The notes: generated by a model from the sequence alone, not told the origin. 64,000 nt of DNA from Chryseobacterium sp. BLS98 (GCF_001045445.1 NZ_LFNF01000005.1:310001-374000), one strand, 5' to 3'. Counted from the first letter of the stretch, positions 1-8,397 are shown. Translations and numbers: made by a program.

Positions 1-508
1 TAAGTTTTGTCTTTACAGATGCATCGATCTGCTGATCACCTACTCTTAGAATATAGCCTCCTAAAATATCAGGCTTTACATTTAAACTCAGATCAAAGTT
101 TGAATCTGATTTTACCAGATTGGTAGATCTTAGAATCTGATCAAGGTTATCTTTAGAAAGCTGAGTCGCCGTAGTAAGAGTTATTCTCTGTACACCGTTG
201 ATATCCTCTACTTTATTGATAAACTCCTGAGCAATATTTTTCAGTTGGCTTTCACGTCCGTGCTTGATCACTAATCTGATCAGGTTTTGTGAAGAAACTG
301 AAAAATCTTTAAAGATCTGGTCTGCTACCTCTATTTTCTTTTTTGCATCAATGTAAGGTGTAAGGAAGAATTTATTCAAATCTGCAGATTGAGACATGAT
401 CTTCTTTACATCTTTCATTTCAGAAAATACAGCAGCGGTCTGGCCTGTTTCATTGGTGAAATCAAGCAGTCCCTGTGCGTATCTTTTAGCTACTTTAGAT
501 GTAAGCAT
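1..508 (-). CDS. atpH: ATP synthase F1 subunit delta (C-terminus outside window)
   Basis: Delta subunit (OSCP) of F1Fo ATP synthase, the link between the F1 head and the peripheral stalk. It opens with MLTSKVAKRYAQGLLDF, the typical N-terminal helix of the family, and about 169 residues are readable before the edge. The last visible part (LGGYILRVGDQQIDASVKTKL) is the conserved C-terminal beta region, so only some ten residues should be missing. The ATG at 508 lies two bases after the atpF stop, which indicates translational coupling. Expected next genes beyond the edge are atpA and atpG. Confidence 0.95.
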   Translation of the reverse strand, partial: MLTSKVAKRYAQGLLDFTNETGQTAAVFSEMKDVKKIMSQSADLNKFFLTPYIDAKKKIEVADQIFKDFSVSSQNLIRLVIKHGRESQLKNIAQEFINKVEDINGVQRITLTTATQLSKDNLDQILRSTNLVKSDSNFDLSLNVKPDILGGYILRVGDQQIDASVKTKL

Positions 509-510
509 TC

Positions 511-1008
511 TTAGTTAAGGTTAGATTTGTTTAAATAATTTTGAACTAATTCGTTTTGAGCTTCGTTGTTATCCAACTTCTGCTTAAGGATAGATTCAGC
601 AATGTTTACAGATAAAGCACCGATTTGAGTTTTGATGTCTGCCATAGCAGCATTTTTCTCAGTCTGGATAGTCTGCTTAGCCGCTTCAATCATCTTGTCT
701 CCTTCGTTTTTAGCAGCATCTTTAGCCTCACCTACGATTCTATCTTTAATTTCTCTGGCTTCTTTAAGGATAGCATCTCTTTCGATCTTAGCTTCACGAA
801 TAATTCTTTCGTTATCCTCTTTTAAAGTCTCCATCTCTTTTCTGGCCAATTTAGCCTGATTAAGAGCATCAACAATAGAAGTTTCTCTGTCGTTGATCGA
901 TTTTAAAATAGGTTTCCAGGCAAATTTACCTAACAAAAATAATAATGCTAGAAAAATAACAGACTGGATAATAAATAATCCTGATGAAAACTGGTGAATT
1001 AATTCCAT
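511..1008 (-). CDS. atpF: ATP synthase Fo subunit b
   Basis: Subunit b, the membrane-anchored peripheral stalk of the ATP synthase. At 165 residues it has the usual length. One hydrophobic helix (about residues 10-28) is followed by a conserved WKPI motif and a long charged coiled coil rich in A, E, K and R, ending in a helix that should bind delta. It lies between atpE and atpH, 89 bases downstream of atpE and two bases before atpH, in one operon. Confidence 0.96.
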   Translation of the reverse strand: MELIHQFSSGLFIIQSVIFLALLFLLGKFAWKPILKSINDRETSIVDALNQAKLARKEMETLKEDNERIIREAKIERDAILKEAREIKDRIVGEAKDAAKNEGDKMIEAAKQTIQTEKNAAMADIKTQIGALSVNIAESILKQKLDNNEAQNELVQNYLNKSNLN

Positions 1009-1097
1009 TATATAAATGTATAAATAATTATTACTTTTTTCTTTTTTAAATTAACATTGCTGCAGCCAACCGCTGCAACAATGTTTTTTTGTTTGGC

Positions 1098-1289
1098 TTA
1101 TGATGCGAATAACGCAGCAAATGCAACACCTTCTACTAGTGCAGCTGCAATAAGCATAGCAGTTTGGATTTTTCCAGATTGCTCAGGCTGTCTAGCGATA
1201 GCTTCAAGAGCAGCAGCTCCGATTTTACCAAGACCGATACCTACACCAAGTACGATAAGACCGCCACCAATAATTCTAGGGATTTCCAT
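1098..1289 (-). CDS. atpE: ATP synthase Fo subunit c
   Basis: Proteolipid of the rotating c-ring. The 63-residue protein has two transmembrane helices joined by the conserved polar loop ARQPE (residues 32-36). The ion-binding carboxylate is Glu53 in helix 2. It is followed by Gly, not Ser or Thr, and the helix 1 position that holds Gln in sodium-type rings is Leu, so proton coupling is inferred. The chain is short at both ends compared with typical 70-80 residue subunits. It lies between atpB and atpF in the same operon. Confidence 0.95.
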   Translation of the reverse strand: MEIPRIIGGGLIVLGVGIGLGKIGAAALEAIARQPEQSGKIQTAMLIAAALVEGVAFAALFAS

Positions 1290-1346
1290 AATAAATATAA
1301 TTTAAAAAATTGTTTTTAATATTTTAAGCTTCAAACTTGTTCTTTA

Positions 1347-2447
1347 TTAATGAGCAGCATGATGTTCGTGCTCATGCTCTTCTACAGCCATTCCGATGAA
1401 CAGTGCAGAAAGCATTGTAAAGATATAAGCCTGAAGGAATGCTACCAATACCTCGAGGATATAGATAACTAAAGTTAAGAATGGGAATGCAACTCCGGCA
1501 ATCCAGTTCTTGAAGATATAAATTGATCCAATAAGCGTCATTACAACGATGTGTCCTGCCGTCATGTTGGCAAAAAGACGAATCATCAATGCAAAAGGCT
1601 TAGTTAAAGTTCCTAATAATTCAATTGGCAACATGATGAATTTCATTGGAACAGGAACACCTGGCATCCAAAAAATATGTTTCCAATAATCTTTATTAGC
1701 CGAGAACGTAGTAATTAAATAAGTAAGGATGGCAAGGAAGAATGTCATGGTAATATTACCTGTAACATTGATTCCGAAAGGCATCAAACCTAAAACGTTT
1801 AAAAGTAAGATAAAGAAAAATACAGTTAATAAATAACCCATGAACCTTTTATACTTGTGCCCGATGTTTGGAATAGCAATTTCGTCTCTCACAAAAATAA
1901 TCAAGGGCTCTAAAAATCTTGCAGCTCCTGTAGGAACAACGGATTTCTTGTATGATCTTGCCATTCCTGTAAATAACACAAACATTAAAAGTGAAACCAG
2001 GAAAATGATCAGTACACTTTTAGTAATGGAAAGATCTAAAGGTTTTTCATTGGTAGGATGACCGTCTTTATCTAAAGTTAAAGTTCCTGCTGCATCAGTC
2101 TTGTAAATTTTTTCGTGGTGCAATTTATAATAAGAACCATCTACTTCAGTTGTTTCACCATGCATGAAACCTTCTTTACTATTGCTCATGAAGGCATGAA
2201 AACCGTTATCATAAAAAATAACAGGAAGAGGAAAACCAATGTGGTGACCATCTTTATCCACCATCAATGTAAAATCGTGAGCATCCAACAAGTGATGAGT
2301 GATGAACTCCTTGTTTTCTTTAGTTGCTTTGTCTTTCTCAGAAAGCTCTTGAGCAGGAGCTGTCCCGGCAGTGGCCTCACCATGCTGTGCAGACACTAGG
2401 TTTAATACAAAAATACTGTAGAATAAAACTGCGAATTTCTTAAACAT
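1347..2447 (-). CDS. atpB: ATP synthase Fo subunit a
   Basis: Subunit a, the stator with the proton half-channels. The start is set at ATG 2447 (MFKKFAVLFYSIF). An upstream in-frame TTG at 2471 belongs to the -7 promoter box. The resulting 366-residue protein has a signal-peptide-like N-terminus ending near SAQHGE, then an extra periplasmic domain of about 120 residues common in Bacteroidota, then the membrane domain. The essential arginine lies in the helix reading FALMIRLFANMTAGH. The C-terminus is histidine-rich. It is the first gene of the atpB-E-F-H unit. Confidence 0.95.
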   Translation of the reverse strand: MFKKFAVLFYSIFVLNLVSAQHGEATAGTAPAQELSEKDKATKENKEFITHHLLDAHDFTLMVDKDGHHIGFPLPVIFYDNGFHAFMSNSKEGFMHGETTEVDGSYYKLHHEKIYKTDAAGTLTLDKDGHPTNEKPLDLSITKSVLIIFLVSLLMFVLFTGMARSYKKSVVPTGAARFLEPLIIFVRDEIAIPNIGHKYKRFMGYLLTVFFFILLLNVLGLMPFGINVTGNITMTFFLAILTYLITTFSANKDYWKHIFWMPGVPVPMKFIMLPIELLGTLTKPFALMIRLFANMTAGHIVVMTLIGSIYIFKNWIAGVAFPFLTLVIYILEVLVAFLQAYIFTMLSALFIGMAVEEHEHEHHAAH

Positions 2448-2468
2448 TGATAGGTTTTTTTCGTTGTG

Positions 2469-2497
2469 CAAAAATATAATATTTTTTCTATTTTCAA
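2469..2497 (-). promoter_or_regulatory. promoter of the atpB operon
   Basis: Bacteroidota-type promoter: -7 box TATTTTTG at 2476-2469 and a TTG -33 element at 2497-2495, spacer 18 bases. It leaves a leader of about 15 bases before ATG 2447. Confidence 0.75.
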
Positions 2498-2506
2498 TAA
2501 ATAATT

Positions 2507-2878
2507 TTACTGTTTTTTGTCATGATTAATTAGCTTAATCGCATAGTACGTAAGCAGTGTTGTCAGGACGAAATATGGCAATATAAAGTGAAATTTATAG
2601 CCCGGAATCACTTCAAAGTTTAATTTTTTACGAATTAGATACATTAAACCGAATTTTAATAAGATAAGACCAATGACAGACAGCCCTAAAAACTGTGGTA
2701 CAGTTCTATTAATTATATTAACAAGAGTAATCATCATCATAAACATTACACTTAAAAAAAGATAAAATTTAACAATAATAATCTCATCCAAGTGAAAAAC
2801 AAATTTCCAAAGAGAAAAATGGATCAGGAAGGTTAGAAAGAATAATACCGTGACAAGAATATTTGGATTCAATTTCAT
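2507..2878 (-). CDS. small integral membrane protein upstream of atpB, possibly AtpI-like
   Basis: A 123-residue, very hydrophobic protein with about four predicted membrane helices and a charged C-terminus (INHDKKQ). I do not recognise a catalytic motif. Its place directly before atpB, on the same strand, matches the position of AtpI/AtpZ-type assembly proteins that help form the c-ring, so such a role is a reasonable guess from context only. It has its own -7 box (2936-2929), and atpB has a separate promoter in the 59-base gap, so the two need not be co-regulated. Confidence 0.6.
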   Translation of the reverse strand: MKLNPNILVTVLFFLTFLIHFSLWKFVFHLDEIIIVKFYLFLSVMFMMMITLVNIINRTVPQFLGLSVIGLILLKFGLMYLIRKKLNFEVIPGYKFHFILPYFVLTTLLTYYAIKLINHDKKQ

Positions 2879-2928
2879 TATAAACTATTTTCAACCTCCG
2901 TAATTATAAGGTTTATTTTAACTGATCA

Positions 2929-2936
2929 CAAAAATA
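2929..2936 (-). promoter_or_regulatory. -7 box of the AtpI-like gene
   Basis: TATTTTTG read on the minus strand, about 50 bases before ATG 2878. No convincing -33 element was found. Confidence 0.45.
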
Positions 2937-3013
2937 GACTTTTTCTATCGTATTTTCGTACGATTTGATTTTTATCATTTTTTGCATATATATAATATTA
3001 CGCATCCTAAGAC

Positions 3014-3044
3014 TTTGGATATGCCTAAAAATTCCTTATTTTTG
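3014..3044 (+). promoter_or_regulatory. ffh promoter
   Basis: TTTG at 3014-3017, a 19-base spacer and TATTTTTG at 3037-3044: a textbook Bacteroidota vegetative promoter, 23 bases before the ffh ATG. Confidence 0.8.
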
Positions 3045-3067
3045 CAAACCTATAATTTACAATACAT

Positions 3068-4429
3068 ATGTTTAATAGTTTACAGGATAAATTAGACAAG
3101 GCTCTACATAATATTTCCGGACGCGGAAAAATCACAGAGATCAACGTAGCGGAAACCGTAAAGGAAATCCGTAGAGCGCTGGTAGATGCTGACGTTAACT
3201 ATAAAGTTGCAAAAGATCTTACGAAAAGAGTTCAGGATAAAGCTTTAGGACAGAACGTTCTTACTTCTCTTACTCCGGGACAGCTGATGACGAAAATCGT
3301 TCATGACGAATTGGTAGATCTCATGGGAGGTTCTCAGGAAGGAATCAATCTTTCGGGAAAACCTACCGTAATTCTTATTGCCGGTCTTCAGGGTTCGGGT
3401 AAGACGACTTTCTCCGGAAAACTTGCCAATTATTTAAAAACAAAAAGAACCAAAAAACCTTTATTGGTTGCCTGTGACGTTTACCGTCCTGCAGCGATTG
3501 ATCAGCTTAAAGTATTGGGGGGCCAGATTGGAGTTCCGGTATTTACAGAGGAAGGTTCAACCAATCCTTCTACCATTGCTGAAAATGCGATTAACTTCGC
3601 AAAAGCAAATGGTCATGATGTAGTGATCGTGGATACAGCAGGACGTCTTGCTATTGATGAGCAGATGATGAACGAGATCAAGTCCGTACATTACTTCATC
3701 AAGCCTCAGGAAACTTTATTTGTAGTAGACTCCATGACCGGTCAGGATGCCGTAAATACTGCAAAAGCATTCAACGATGCATTAAACTTTGACGGTGTTG
3801 TTCTTACCAAATTAGATGGTGATACAAGAGGGGGCGCTGCTTTAACCATCCGTTCTGTAGTTGAAAAACCGATCAAATTTATTTCTACCGGTGAGAAAAT
3901 GGAAGCTTTGGATCTTTTCTATCCAGAAAGGATGGCAGACAGGATTTTAGGAATGGGAGACGTTGTTTCCCTAGTGGAAAGAGCTCAGGAGCAGTTTGAC
4001 GAAGAAGAAGCTAAAAAACTACACAAAAAAATCGCTAAAAACGAATTCGGTTTTGACGATTTCCTGAAACAGATCAACCAGATCAAAAAGATGGGTAATA
4101 TGAAAGACCTTATGGGAATGATTCCGGGGGTTGGAAAGGCAATCAAAGACGTTGAGATCAGTGACGATGCTTTCAAGCATATTGAGGCTATCATCTACTC
4201 TATGACGCCTGACGAAAGAAGAAGACCTTCTATCATCAATACCCAGAGAAAACAGAGAATTGCAAAAGGAGCAGGAAGAAAGATCGAAGATGTGAATCAG
4301 CTGATGAAGCAGTTCGAGCAAATGGGTAAAATGATGAAAATGATGCAGGGACCTCAGGGCAAACAGATGATGCAGATGATGAGCAAAATGCCAAATATGC
4401 CAGGCATGGGCGGAATGATGGGAAAATAA
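3068..4429 (+). CDS. ffh: signal recognition particle protein Ffh
   Basis: GTPase of the signal recognition particle, which binds signal sequences and 4.5S RNA and docks with FtsY to target membrane proteins. The 453-residue protein shows the N domain helices, the G domain P-loop GLQGSGKTT (about residues 105-113), DTAGRLAID, and TKLDGDTRGGAAL, then the M domain from about residue 325 with MGNMKDLMGMIPG. The tail is a methionine-rich run typical of signal-sequence-binding M domains. It is a single-gene unit with its own promoter and a strong downstream terminator. Confidence 0.98.
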   Translation: MFNSLQDKLDKALHNISGRGKITEINVAETVKEIRRALVDADVNYKVAKDLTKRVQDKALGQNVLTSLTPGQLMTKIVHDELVDLMGGSQEGINLSGKPTVILIAGLQGSGKTTFSGKLANYLKTKRTKKPLLVACDVYRPAAIDQLKVLGGQIGVPVFTEEGSTNPSTIAENAINFAKANGHDVVIVDTAGRLAIDEQMMNEIKSVHYFIKPQETLFVVDSMTGQDAVNTAKAFNDALNFDGVVLTKLDGDTRGGAALTIRSVVEKPIKFISTGEKMEALDLFYPERMADRILGMGDVVSLVERAQEQFDEEEAKKLHKKIAKNEFGFDDFLKQINQIKKMGNMKDLMGMIPGVGKAIKDVEISDDAFKHIEAIIYSMTPDERRRPSIINTQRKQRIAKGAGRKIEDVNQLMKQFEQMGKMMKMMQGPQGKQMMQMMSKMPNMPGMGGMMGK

Positions 4430-4451
4430 CAGTACCTAATACAAAAACGAT

Positions 4452-4486
4452 AAAAAAACTCTCAGAAATTTCTGAGAGTTTTTTAT
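4452..4486. terminator. bidirectional terminator between ffh and a beta-barrel gene
   Basis: Perfect palindrome of AAACTCTCAGAAA and its complement, flanked by an A-run on the left and a T-run on the right. It can therefore terminate ffh (plus) and the convergent gene at 4490 (minus). Confidence 0.85.
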
Positions 4487-4489
4487 TTT

Positions 4490-5143
4490 TTATTTGAATT
4501 TATATCCTAATCCGATCTGGAAGAAATTCATTTTCAGTTTTTCGCCGTTTACAGGATCTTTGATCATATTGGTAAGACCGAAGCTGTAACGCGCATCTAC
4601 AAATAATCCTTTGTATACATTATAGTCAGCGCCTAAAACCAAACCGAATTCAGCAGACTTAAGGTTATCATCAAAATTCTTTTCAAGGAATTGTTCACCT
4701 TCATTGACAGCCTGTTGATTGGCCATTCCTCCTGATACATCAATATTTACTTTCGTATTTGTTCTAAAGCTTACAAAAGGACCTGCATATACTCCAAGTT
4801 CAGGAGTAGCATAATATCTTGCAGTTACAGGAACCACAATCCTGTTGAAATTGAATTTTTCTGTAACGGTAATTCCCATTGTTGAAACTTCAACCTTTCC
4901 ACCCAGATTTGCATACTGAACTTCTCCCTGTACAGCAAATTTATTGTTGAATTGATGCTCTACCAAAGCGCCAACATAGAAGCCTGATTTAGATTTCAGA
5001 CCTCCACTTACGCCTTCAAACGCGTCAAGATCGTCATTTGAGTTCAGTTTTGATAAGGCATAGCCAGCTTTTACACCGAATTTTGTCTGCGCATTCATTC
5101 CTGCACAAAAAGCAAGAGCTGATGCCAATAAGATTTTTTTCAT
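4490..5143 (-). CDS. outer membrane beta-barrel protein, PorT-like family
   Basis: A 217-residue secreted protein with a signal peptide (MKKILLASALAFCAGMNAQ) followed by alternating hydrophobic strands and the C-terminal pattern FFQIGLGYKFK, ending in an aromatic as barrels do. Residues such as FYVGALVEHQF and QGEVQYANLGGK match the PorT-like outer-membrane barrel family of Bacteroidota. The gene at 7687-8343 is a clear paralogue with the same blocks. The substrate or function is unknown. It has its own -7 box right after the upstream gene's terminator. Confidence 0.85.
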   Translation of the reverse strand: MKKILLASALAFCAGMNAQTKFGVKAGYALSKLNSNDDLDAFEGVSGGLKSKSGFYVGALVEHQFNNKFAVQGEVQYANLGGKVEVSTMGITVTEKFNFNRIVVPVTARYYATPELGVYAGPFVSFRTNTKVNIDVSGGMANQQAVNEGEQFLEKNFDDNLKSAEFGLVLGADYNVYKGLFVDARYSFGLTNMIKDPVNGEKLKMNFFQIGLGYKFK

Positions 5144-5167
5144 GGTTATTTATTTAAAAAATGTTTT

Positions 5168-5175
5168 CAAAGATA
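5168..5175 (-). promoter_or_regulatory. -7 box of the 4490-5143 gene
   Basis: TATCTTTG on the minus strand, 24 bases before ATG 5143. It touches the terminator of the upstream gene. Confidence 0.55.
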
Positions 5176-5202
5176 AAAAAAGCCCTAAAATAATTAGGGC
5201 TT
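5174..5202 (-). terminator. terminator of the 5227-5883 gene
   Basis: Nine-base-pair stem (AAGCCCTAA with its complement) around a five-base loop, followed on the minus strand by a run of T. Confidence 0.8.
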
Positions 5203-5226
5203 CTATGTTTACAAATGCTTTGTTAA

Positions 5227-5883
5227 TTACTTAGCAAATACATATTTAACTCCGAAAGTTACGGAAGATAAATTTAAACCGAAGTTATAGTTGTTAGTTG
5301 CATCACCATCTTTTGGCTTATAGTTGCTGTAACCGAACTCTCCAATTGTAGCTTCGATAGACCAGTTTTTGTTTAGGAAATAATCCAAACCTGGCTTCAC
5401 AGTAACACCAACCTGAGTATATTTAGCTTCAGTAGAAACTGAAGTTGTAGATGTAGTGCTTCCTGTAGTAACTACTGAATTACTCTCTGTTTCAGTTTTT
5501 CCGAACTGCATTGGCACTGCCAATTGTCCGAAAATATATAACTTGTCAGATAAAGTCCAATATTTTCTTACGAAAGGAGCAACAACAAAAGCAGGCTTCT
5601 TAGTGATATCCTCGCTTACAACTGTAGCACCTGGCAATGTTGTAGTAGTTGTTTCAGTTGTTTTTTCAGTTTGGTAACCAACTCCAACTCCAACTGCAAG
5701 GTTTGTTCCTACGAAATATCCAACTGTAGGTAATACGTTGAAGTTTTCTTTCTTGTAGTTCCCGTTATCACTTTCTACTTGAGAATACCCAACAGAACCT
5801 GATAAATATGCAGTACCTTTAGCAATCTGTGCATTAGATAAACCGAAAAGTGCAACAGCACCCGTTAATAATAATTTTTTCAT
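5227..5883 (-). CDS. outer membrane beta-barrel protein
   Basis: A 218-residue protein with signal peptide MKKLLLTGAVALFGLSNAQ, then about eight amphipathic strands with Gly/Tyr/Val alternation (GVGVGYQTEK, FVVAPFVRKYW) and Thr/Ser-rich loops. The C-terminus SSVTFGVKYVFAK ends like an OmpX/OmpW-sized barrel. The loop near residues 75-90 and 130-150 is almost pure threonine and serine, which suggests surface exposure. The role is unknown. It is a monocistronic unit between terminators in a run of similar barrel genes. Confidence 0.8.
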   Translation of the reverse strand: MKKLLLTGAVALFGLSNAQIAKGTAYLSGSVGYSQVESDNGNYKKENFNVLPTVGYFVGTNLAVGVGVGYQTEKTTETTTTTLPGATVVSEDITKKPAFVVAPFVRKYWTLSDKLYIFGQLAVPMQFGKTETESNSVVTTGSTTSTTSVSTEAKYTQVGVTVKPGLDYFLNKNWSIEATIGEFGYSNYKPKDGDATNNYNFGLNLSSVTFGVKYVFAK

Positions 5884-5911
5884 TTTAAAAAATTTTAATA
5901 CTTTCTGAGGA

Positions 5912-5919
5912 CAAATTTA
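5912..5919 (-). promoter_or_regulatory. -7 box of the 5227-5883 gene
   Basis: TAAATTTG on the minus strand, about 28 bases before ATG 5883. The -33 region is only a weak TTTT. Confidence 0.5.
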
Positions 5920-6184
5920 CAGTGGGTCCCGCTAATATTAAAATTTGTTAATGTGATTAATATCATTGATCAATATTGGCTTTTTACAGGAATAAAACAT
6001 AATAATAGTACTGTTTTGATTTTTTCACAATTTTATGAATAAATACATTATAATTTACTAATTGAAGAGTGATATAGTTAACTTTTTTAATTTGTTAGAT
6101 TTATTAATACTATCCATTTTTTTGCTTCTAACAATTTAAAATGTTAATATATAAATCATTACTTGTTAAAATAAAATTAAAATA

Positions 6185-6198
6185 CTGCTTTAAAGCAG
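6185..6198 (-). terminator. possible terminator of the lipoprotein gene
   Basis: Perfect 14-base palindrome CTGCTTTAAAGCAG, with an interrupted T-run on its minus-strand side, 37 bases after the stop of the lipoprotein gene. Weak because the hairpin has little loop. Confidence 0.35.
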
Positions 6199-6234
6199 CA
6201 TTAATATTATCCTTTTTGTTAGTTTTTTCCTTTA

Positions 6235-6909
6235 TTATGCAGATACATAACAATTGTATGTTCCTTTTATCCCGAATACAGCCCCTGCAGTCACAAAATG
6301 TCCGGAAGGGAACGGTGTTGTCACCAGAAAATACATTCCTGTTTTCTGACGTGAATCAATTAGCTGATTTACATTAATATCAAATGTCCATTTATAACGT
6401 GGAAAACCTTCATATTTCGCTCCGGTAAGATAAAGCATACAGTTAGAAGCCTGTATAAATGCTGTATTTTTAAGTGCTAGATTTTCATTATTAATAAGAC
6501 CTATATCATCCATATATTCAGTTCCTTCTGAAAGATGTCTTTCCAGTAATAAATTCCCGTCTTTATCATAGAGTTTGTACCACCCGCTGCAAACTCTTGA
6601 TATCACACCTTTAGAAGTAGGATTCTGTGCTGCAAGTTTGGTACTTAGCTGAACTTCTTTGCTTCCTGCAAATTGCAAATAATCGTAAGTAGTCGTATTT
6701 TCAAGATAATCTTTCAAACTGTAAAATTGTGCATCCTTTACAATTTCATTATTAGTATAAGTTAATGTAGAGGCTTTTCCATCTACTTTGTATGAAACTT
6801 TTACATCCTTATTCTCTGAAGAAGTTATTTCTTCATTCATCTGATCAGACTGGCAAGATAATGAAGTCAAAAGAATGGATACAGCCAGTGCAGCTTTAAT
6901 TTTTTTCAT
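6235..6909 (-). CDS. lipoprotein of unknown function
   Basis: A 224-residue protein with a lipoprotein signal peptide: MKKIKAALAVSILLTSLSC, where Cys19 follows the lipobox LSLS-type sequence. The mature part has three further cysteines near GVISRVCSGWYKLYD, ASNCMLYL and TYNCYVS, so disulfides are possible. I recognise no domain. The mature start SDQMNEE lacks the positive charge sometimes linked to periplasmic retention. It stands alone with its own -7 box and a downstream palindrome. Confidence 0.7.
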   Translation of the reverse strand: MKKIKAALAVSILLTSLSCQSDQMNEEITSSENKDVKVSYKVDGKASTLTYTNNEIVKDAQFYSLKDYLENTTTYDYLQFAGSKEVQLSTKLAAQNPTSKGVISRVCSGWYKLYDKDGNLLLERHLSEGTEYMDDIGLINNENLALKNTAFIQASNCMLYLTGAKYEGFPRYKWTFDINVNQLIDSRQKTGMYFLVTTPFPSGHFVTAGAVFGIKGTYNCYVSA

Positions 6910-6935
6910 GGTTCAATTTTTAAGTTAATGATCAG

Positions 6936-6960
6936 CAAAAATATATCCCTAAATTGGGAT
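6936..6960 (-). promoter_or_regulatory. promoter region of the lipoprotein gene with inverted repeat
   Basis: -7 box TATTTTTG at 6943-6936 on the minus strand. Just upstream, ATCCC and GGGAT form an inverted repeat with a six-base gap (6945-6960), inside the promoter spacer, as a repressor site would be. No regulator is known. Confidence 0.4.
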
Positions 6961-7001
6961 AAAGAAAAAGAAAAGCATGACTTTTATCACAAAATAAACT
7001 A

Positions 7002-7029
7002 AAAAACTCCGGCTTAAAAGCCGGAGTTC
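7002..7029 (-). terminator. terminator of the 7051-7548 gene
   Basis: Eleven-base-pair stem AACTCCGGCTT with its complement and a two-base spacer, followed on the minus strand by T-rich sequence. Confidence 0.85.
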
Positions 7030-7050
7030 TGAATTATTTTTTACTTTTTC

Positions 7051-7548
7051 TTATTTAATGAAGAAATTGTATCCAAGATTAATAGCACCTACATTCCAGT
7101 TTGCTCTATACCAACCGTAGTCACGTTTATTGCTGATTGTCTGGTAACCTAAATAAAGTTCACCTTTTGCCATCTGGTAACCAAACTTAGGCTGTGCATA
7201 GAAACCACCGTCTACCCCATCTTTTACAGAAATTCCGTATCCAAGGTCTAATCCTACAAAAATAGGTGCTCCTGAAAACTTATATTTTCCGGAAACCGCT
7301 ACAGGAATAAATCCGAAATCATCAAAATGGTCTTTTCCAAAGAAATGAGAATATCCTGTTGCCACCCCAAGGTCAAGTCCTTTTGTAATATTCCACATAT
7401 AAGCGGCATCTACTCCTAATGTAAATGAAGAGGCATCGCTGGCATCTCCTACCGGAATACCGATATGACCGCCCAGTTTAAAACCTTCCTGCGCCTGTGC
7501 AGCACCGCCCAGCAGCGCAAAAGCACCTAGTAAAAATAACTTTTTCAT
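7051..7548 (-). CDS. small outer membrane beta-barrel protein
   Basis: A 165-residue protein with signal peptide MKKLFLLGAFALLGGAAQAQ and a barrel-like body of glycine and aromatic alternation (GFKLGGHIGIPVG, DLGVATGYSHFFG, VGLDLGYGISV). It ends with NLGYNFFIK, a terminal strand closing on an aromatic. The size fits an eight-stranded barrel. No ligand or partner can be named. It has its own TAATTTTG box and terminator, so it is transcribed alone. Confidence 0.8.
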   Translation of the reverse strand: MKKLFLLGAFALLGGAAQAQEGFKLGGHIGIPVGDASDASSFTLGVDAAYMWNITKGLDLGVATGYSHFFGKDHFDDFGFIPVAVSGKYKFSGAPIFVGLDLGYGISVKDGVDGGFYAQPKFGYQMAKGELYLGYQTISNKRDYGWYRANWNVGAINLGYNFFIK

Positions 7549-7573
7549 TTTTTAAATAGTTTGATTGATGCCA

Positions 7574-7581
7574 CAAAATTA
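7574..7581 (-). promoter_or_regulatory. -7 box of the 7051-7548 gene
   Basis: TAATTTTG on the minus strand, 25 bases before ATG 7548. Confidence 0.55.
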
Positions 7582-7634
7582 CTAATTATTTTTATTATTA
7601 ACATAAAATTAACAGCAGAGGTTTATTGAAAGAA

Positions 7635-7664
7635 AAGAAGCGGGCCAAATTTGGCCCGCTTCTT
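7635..7664. terminator. strong hairpin terminator after the 7687-8343 gene
   Basis: Perfect 30-base palindrome with GC-rich core GCGGGCC and GGCCCGC. It lies 22 bases after the stop of the minus-strand barrel gene. The T-run is weak on the minus side and better on the plus side. Confidence 0.75.
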
Positions 7665-7686
7665 ATTTTTTACAAGTTCTGAAAAA

Positions 7687-8343
7687 TTAGTTTCCTCCGA
7701 ATTTGAAACCAACACCTACCTGAAAGAAGCTGTTAGTCAGTTTTCCATCTCCGGAATCCTTAGCTAAATTAGAAACTCCCATGTTGTATCTGGCGTCGAA
7801 AAACAGACCGTTTTCCAATGCATACTCAGCACCTAAGAAAGGAGCAATATTCAGAGTATTAACCTGGTCTTTAATGTCTCTCTCATCATCTGCAGAAATT
7901 TCGAATCCAGGAATCATTCCCAAACCAAGATCTGCTACAGTTTTTGTCTTTGCAGAAATGATAAGTCCGAAACTCGCTCCGGCAGAAACTGACAAACCTT
8001 CAGTAATAAAGTATTTAGCAGAAACAGGAATCAAAATAGTCCCGAAAGTGGTCTTGTTCTTAATGTTAAAGAATGTACCTTCCTCTTCTACTTTTTCAGT
8101 GATTTTACCTCCCAGTGGCGAGTATAAAACTTCCCCCTGAAGAGCAAACTTATCACTTAGTTTATGCTCTACCAAAGCACCAACATAGAAAGTGTGTGAA
8201 GGATCTGTATTTTCAGAATCCCCGTTGTCTTTAAATTTTAAAGTTGAAAGTGAGTAACCAGCTTTAGCTCCAAATCTTGTTTCTTGAGCACTTAGATTAG
8301 CGCTAACTACAGCCGCAACTGCAATAAGTAAAAATTTTCTCAT
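7687..8343 (-). CDS. outer membrane beta-barrel protein, PorT-like family (paralogue)
   Basis: A 218-residue protein with signal peptide MRKFLLIAVAAVVSANLSAQ. It shares block after block with the product of 4490-5143: FGAKAGYSLSTLK, FYVGALVEHKLSDKFALQGEV, LGGK, VPVSAKYF and FFQVGVGFKFG at the end. The pair is therefore a duplication separated by three other genes. An asparagine/aspartate-rich insert near residue 150 is a likely surface loop. Function unknown. The promoter is one of the best in the window. Confidence 0.85.
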   Translation of the reverse strand: MRKFLLIAVAAVVSANLSAQETRFGAKAGYSLSTLKFKDNGDSENTDPSHTFYVGALVEHKLSDKFALQGEVLYSPLGGKITEKVEEEGTFFNIKNKTTFGTILIPVSAKYFITEGLSVSAGASFGLIISAKTKTVADLGLGMIPGFEISADDERDIKDQVNTLNIAPFLGAEYALENGLFFDARYNMGVSNLAKDSGDGKLTNSFFQVGVGFKFGGN

Positions 8344-8366
8344 GATTATTTTTTAGTATTCGATGG

Positions 8367-8397
8367 CAAAACTAAGCTTTTTTTTTAAAACACCAAA
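8367..8397 (-). promoter_or_regulatory. promoter of the 7687-8343 gene
   Basis: TAGTTTTG at 8374-8367 with TTTG at 8397-8394 and a 19-base spacer, on the minus strand. Confidence 0.75.

Larger units (their letters stand above)
5884..6234. other. AT-rich spacer between barrel gene and lipoprotein gene
   Basis: This 351-base spacer holds the promoter of the 5227-5883 gene near 5912-5919 and a possible terminator at 6185-6198. The middle (5940-6180) is simple AT-rich DNA where I see no gene, RNA or repeat. Confidence 0.5.

Noticed and set aside
6141..6377. Possible small membrane protein gene on the plus strand
   Set aside because: It starts in AT-rich spacer but its second half is antisense to the lipoprotein gene, with no promoter or homology seen.
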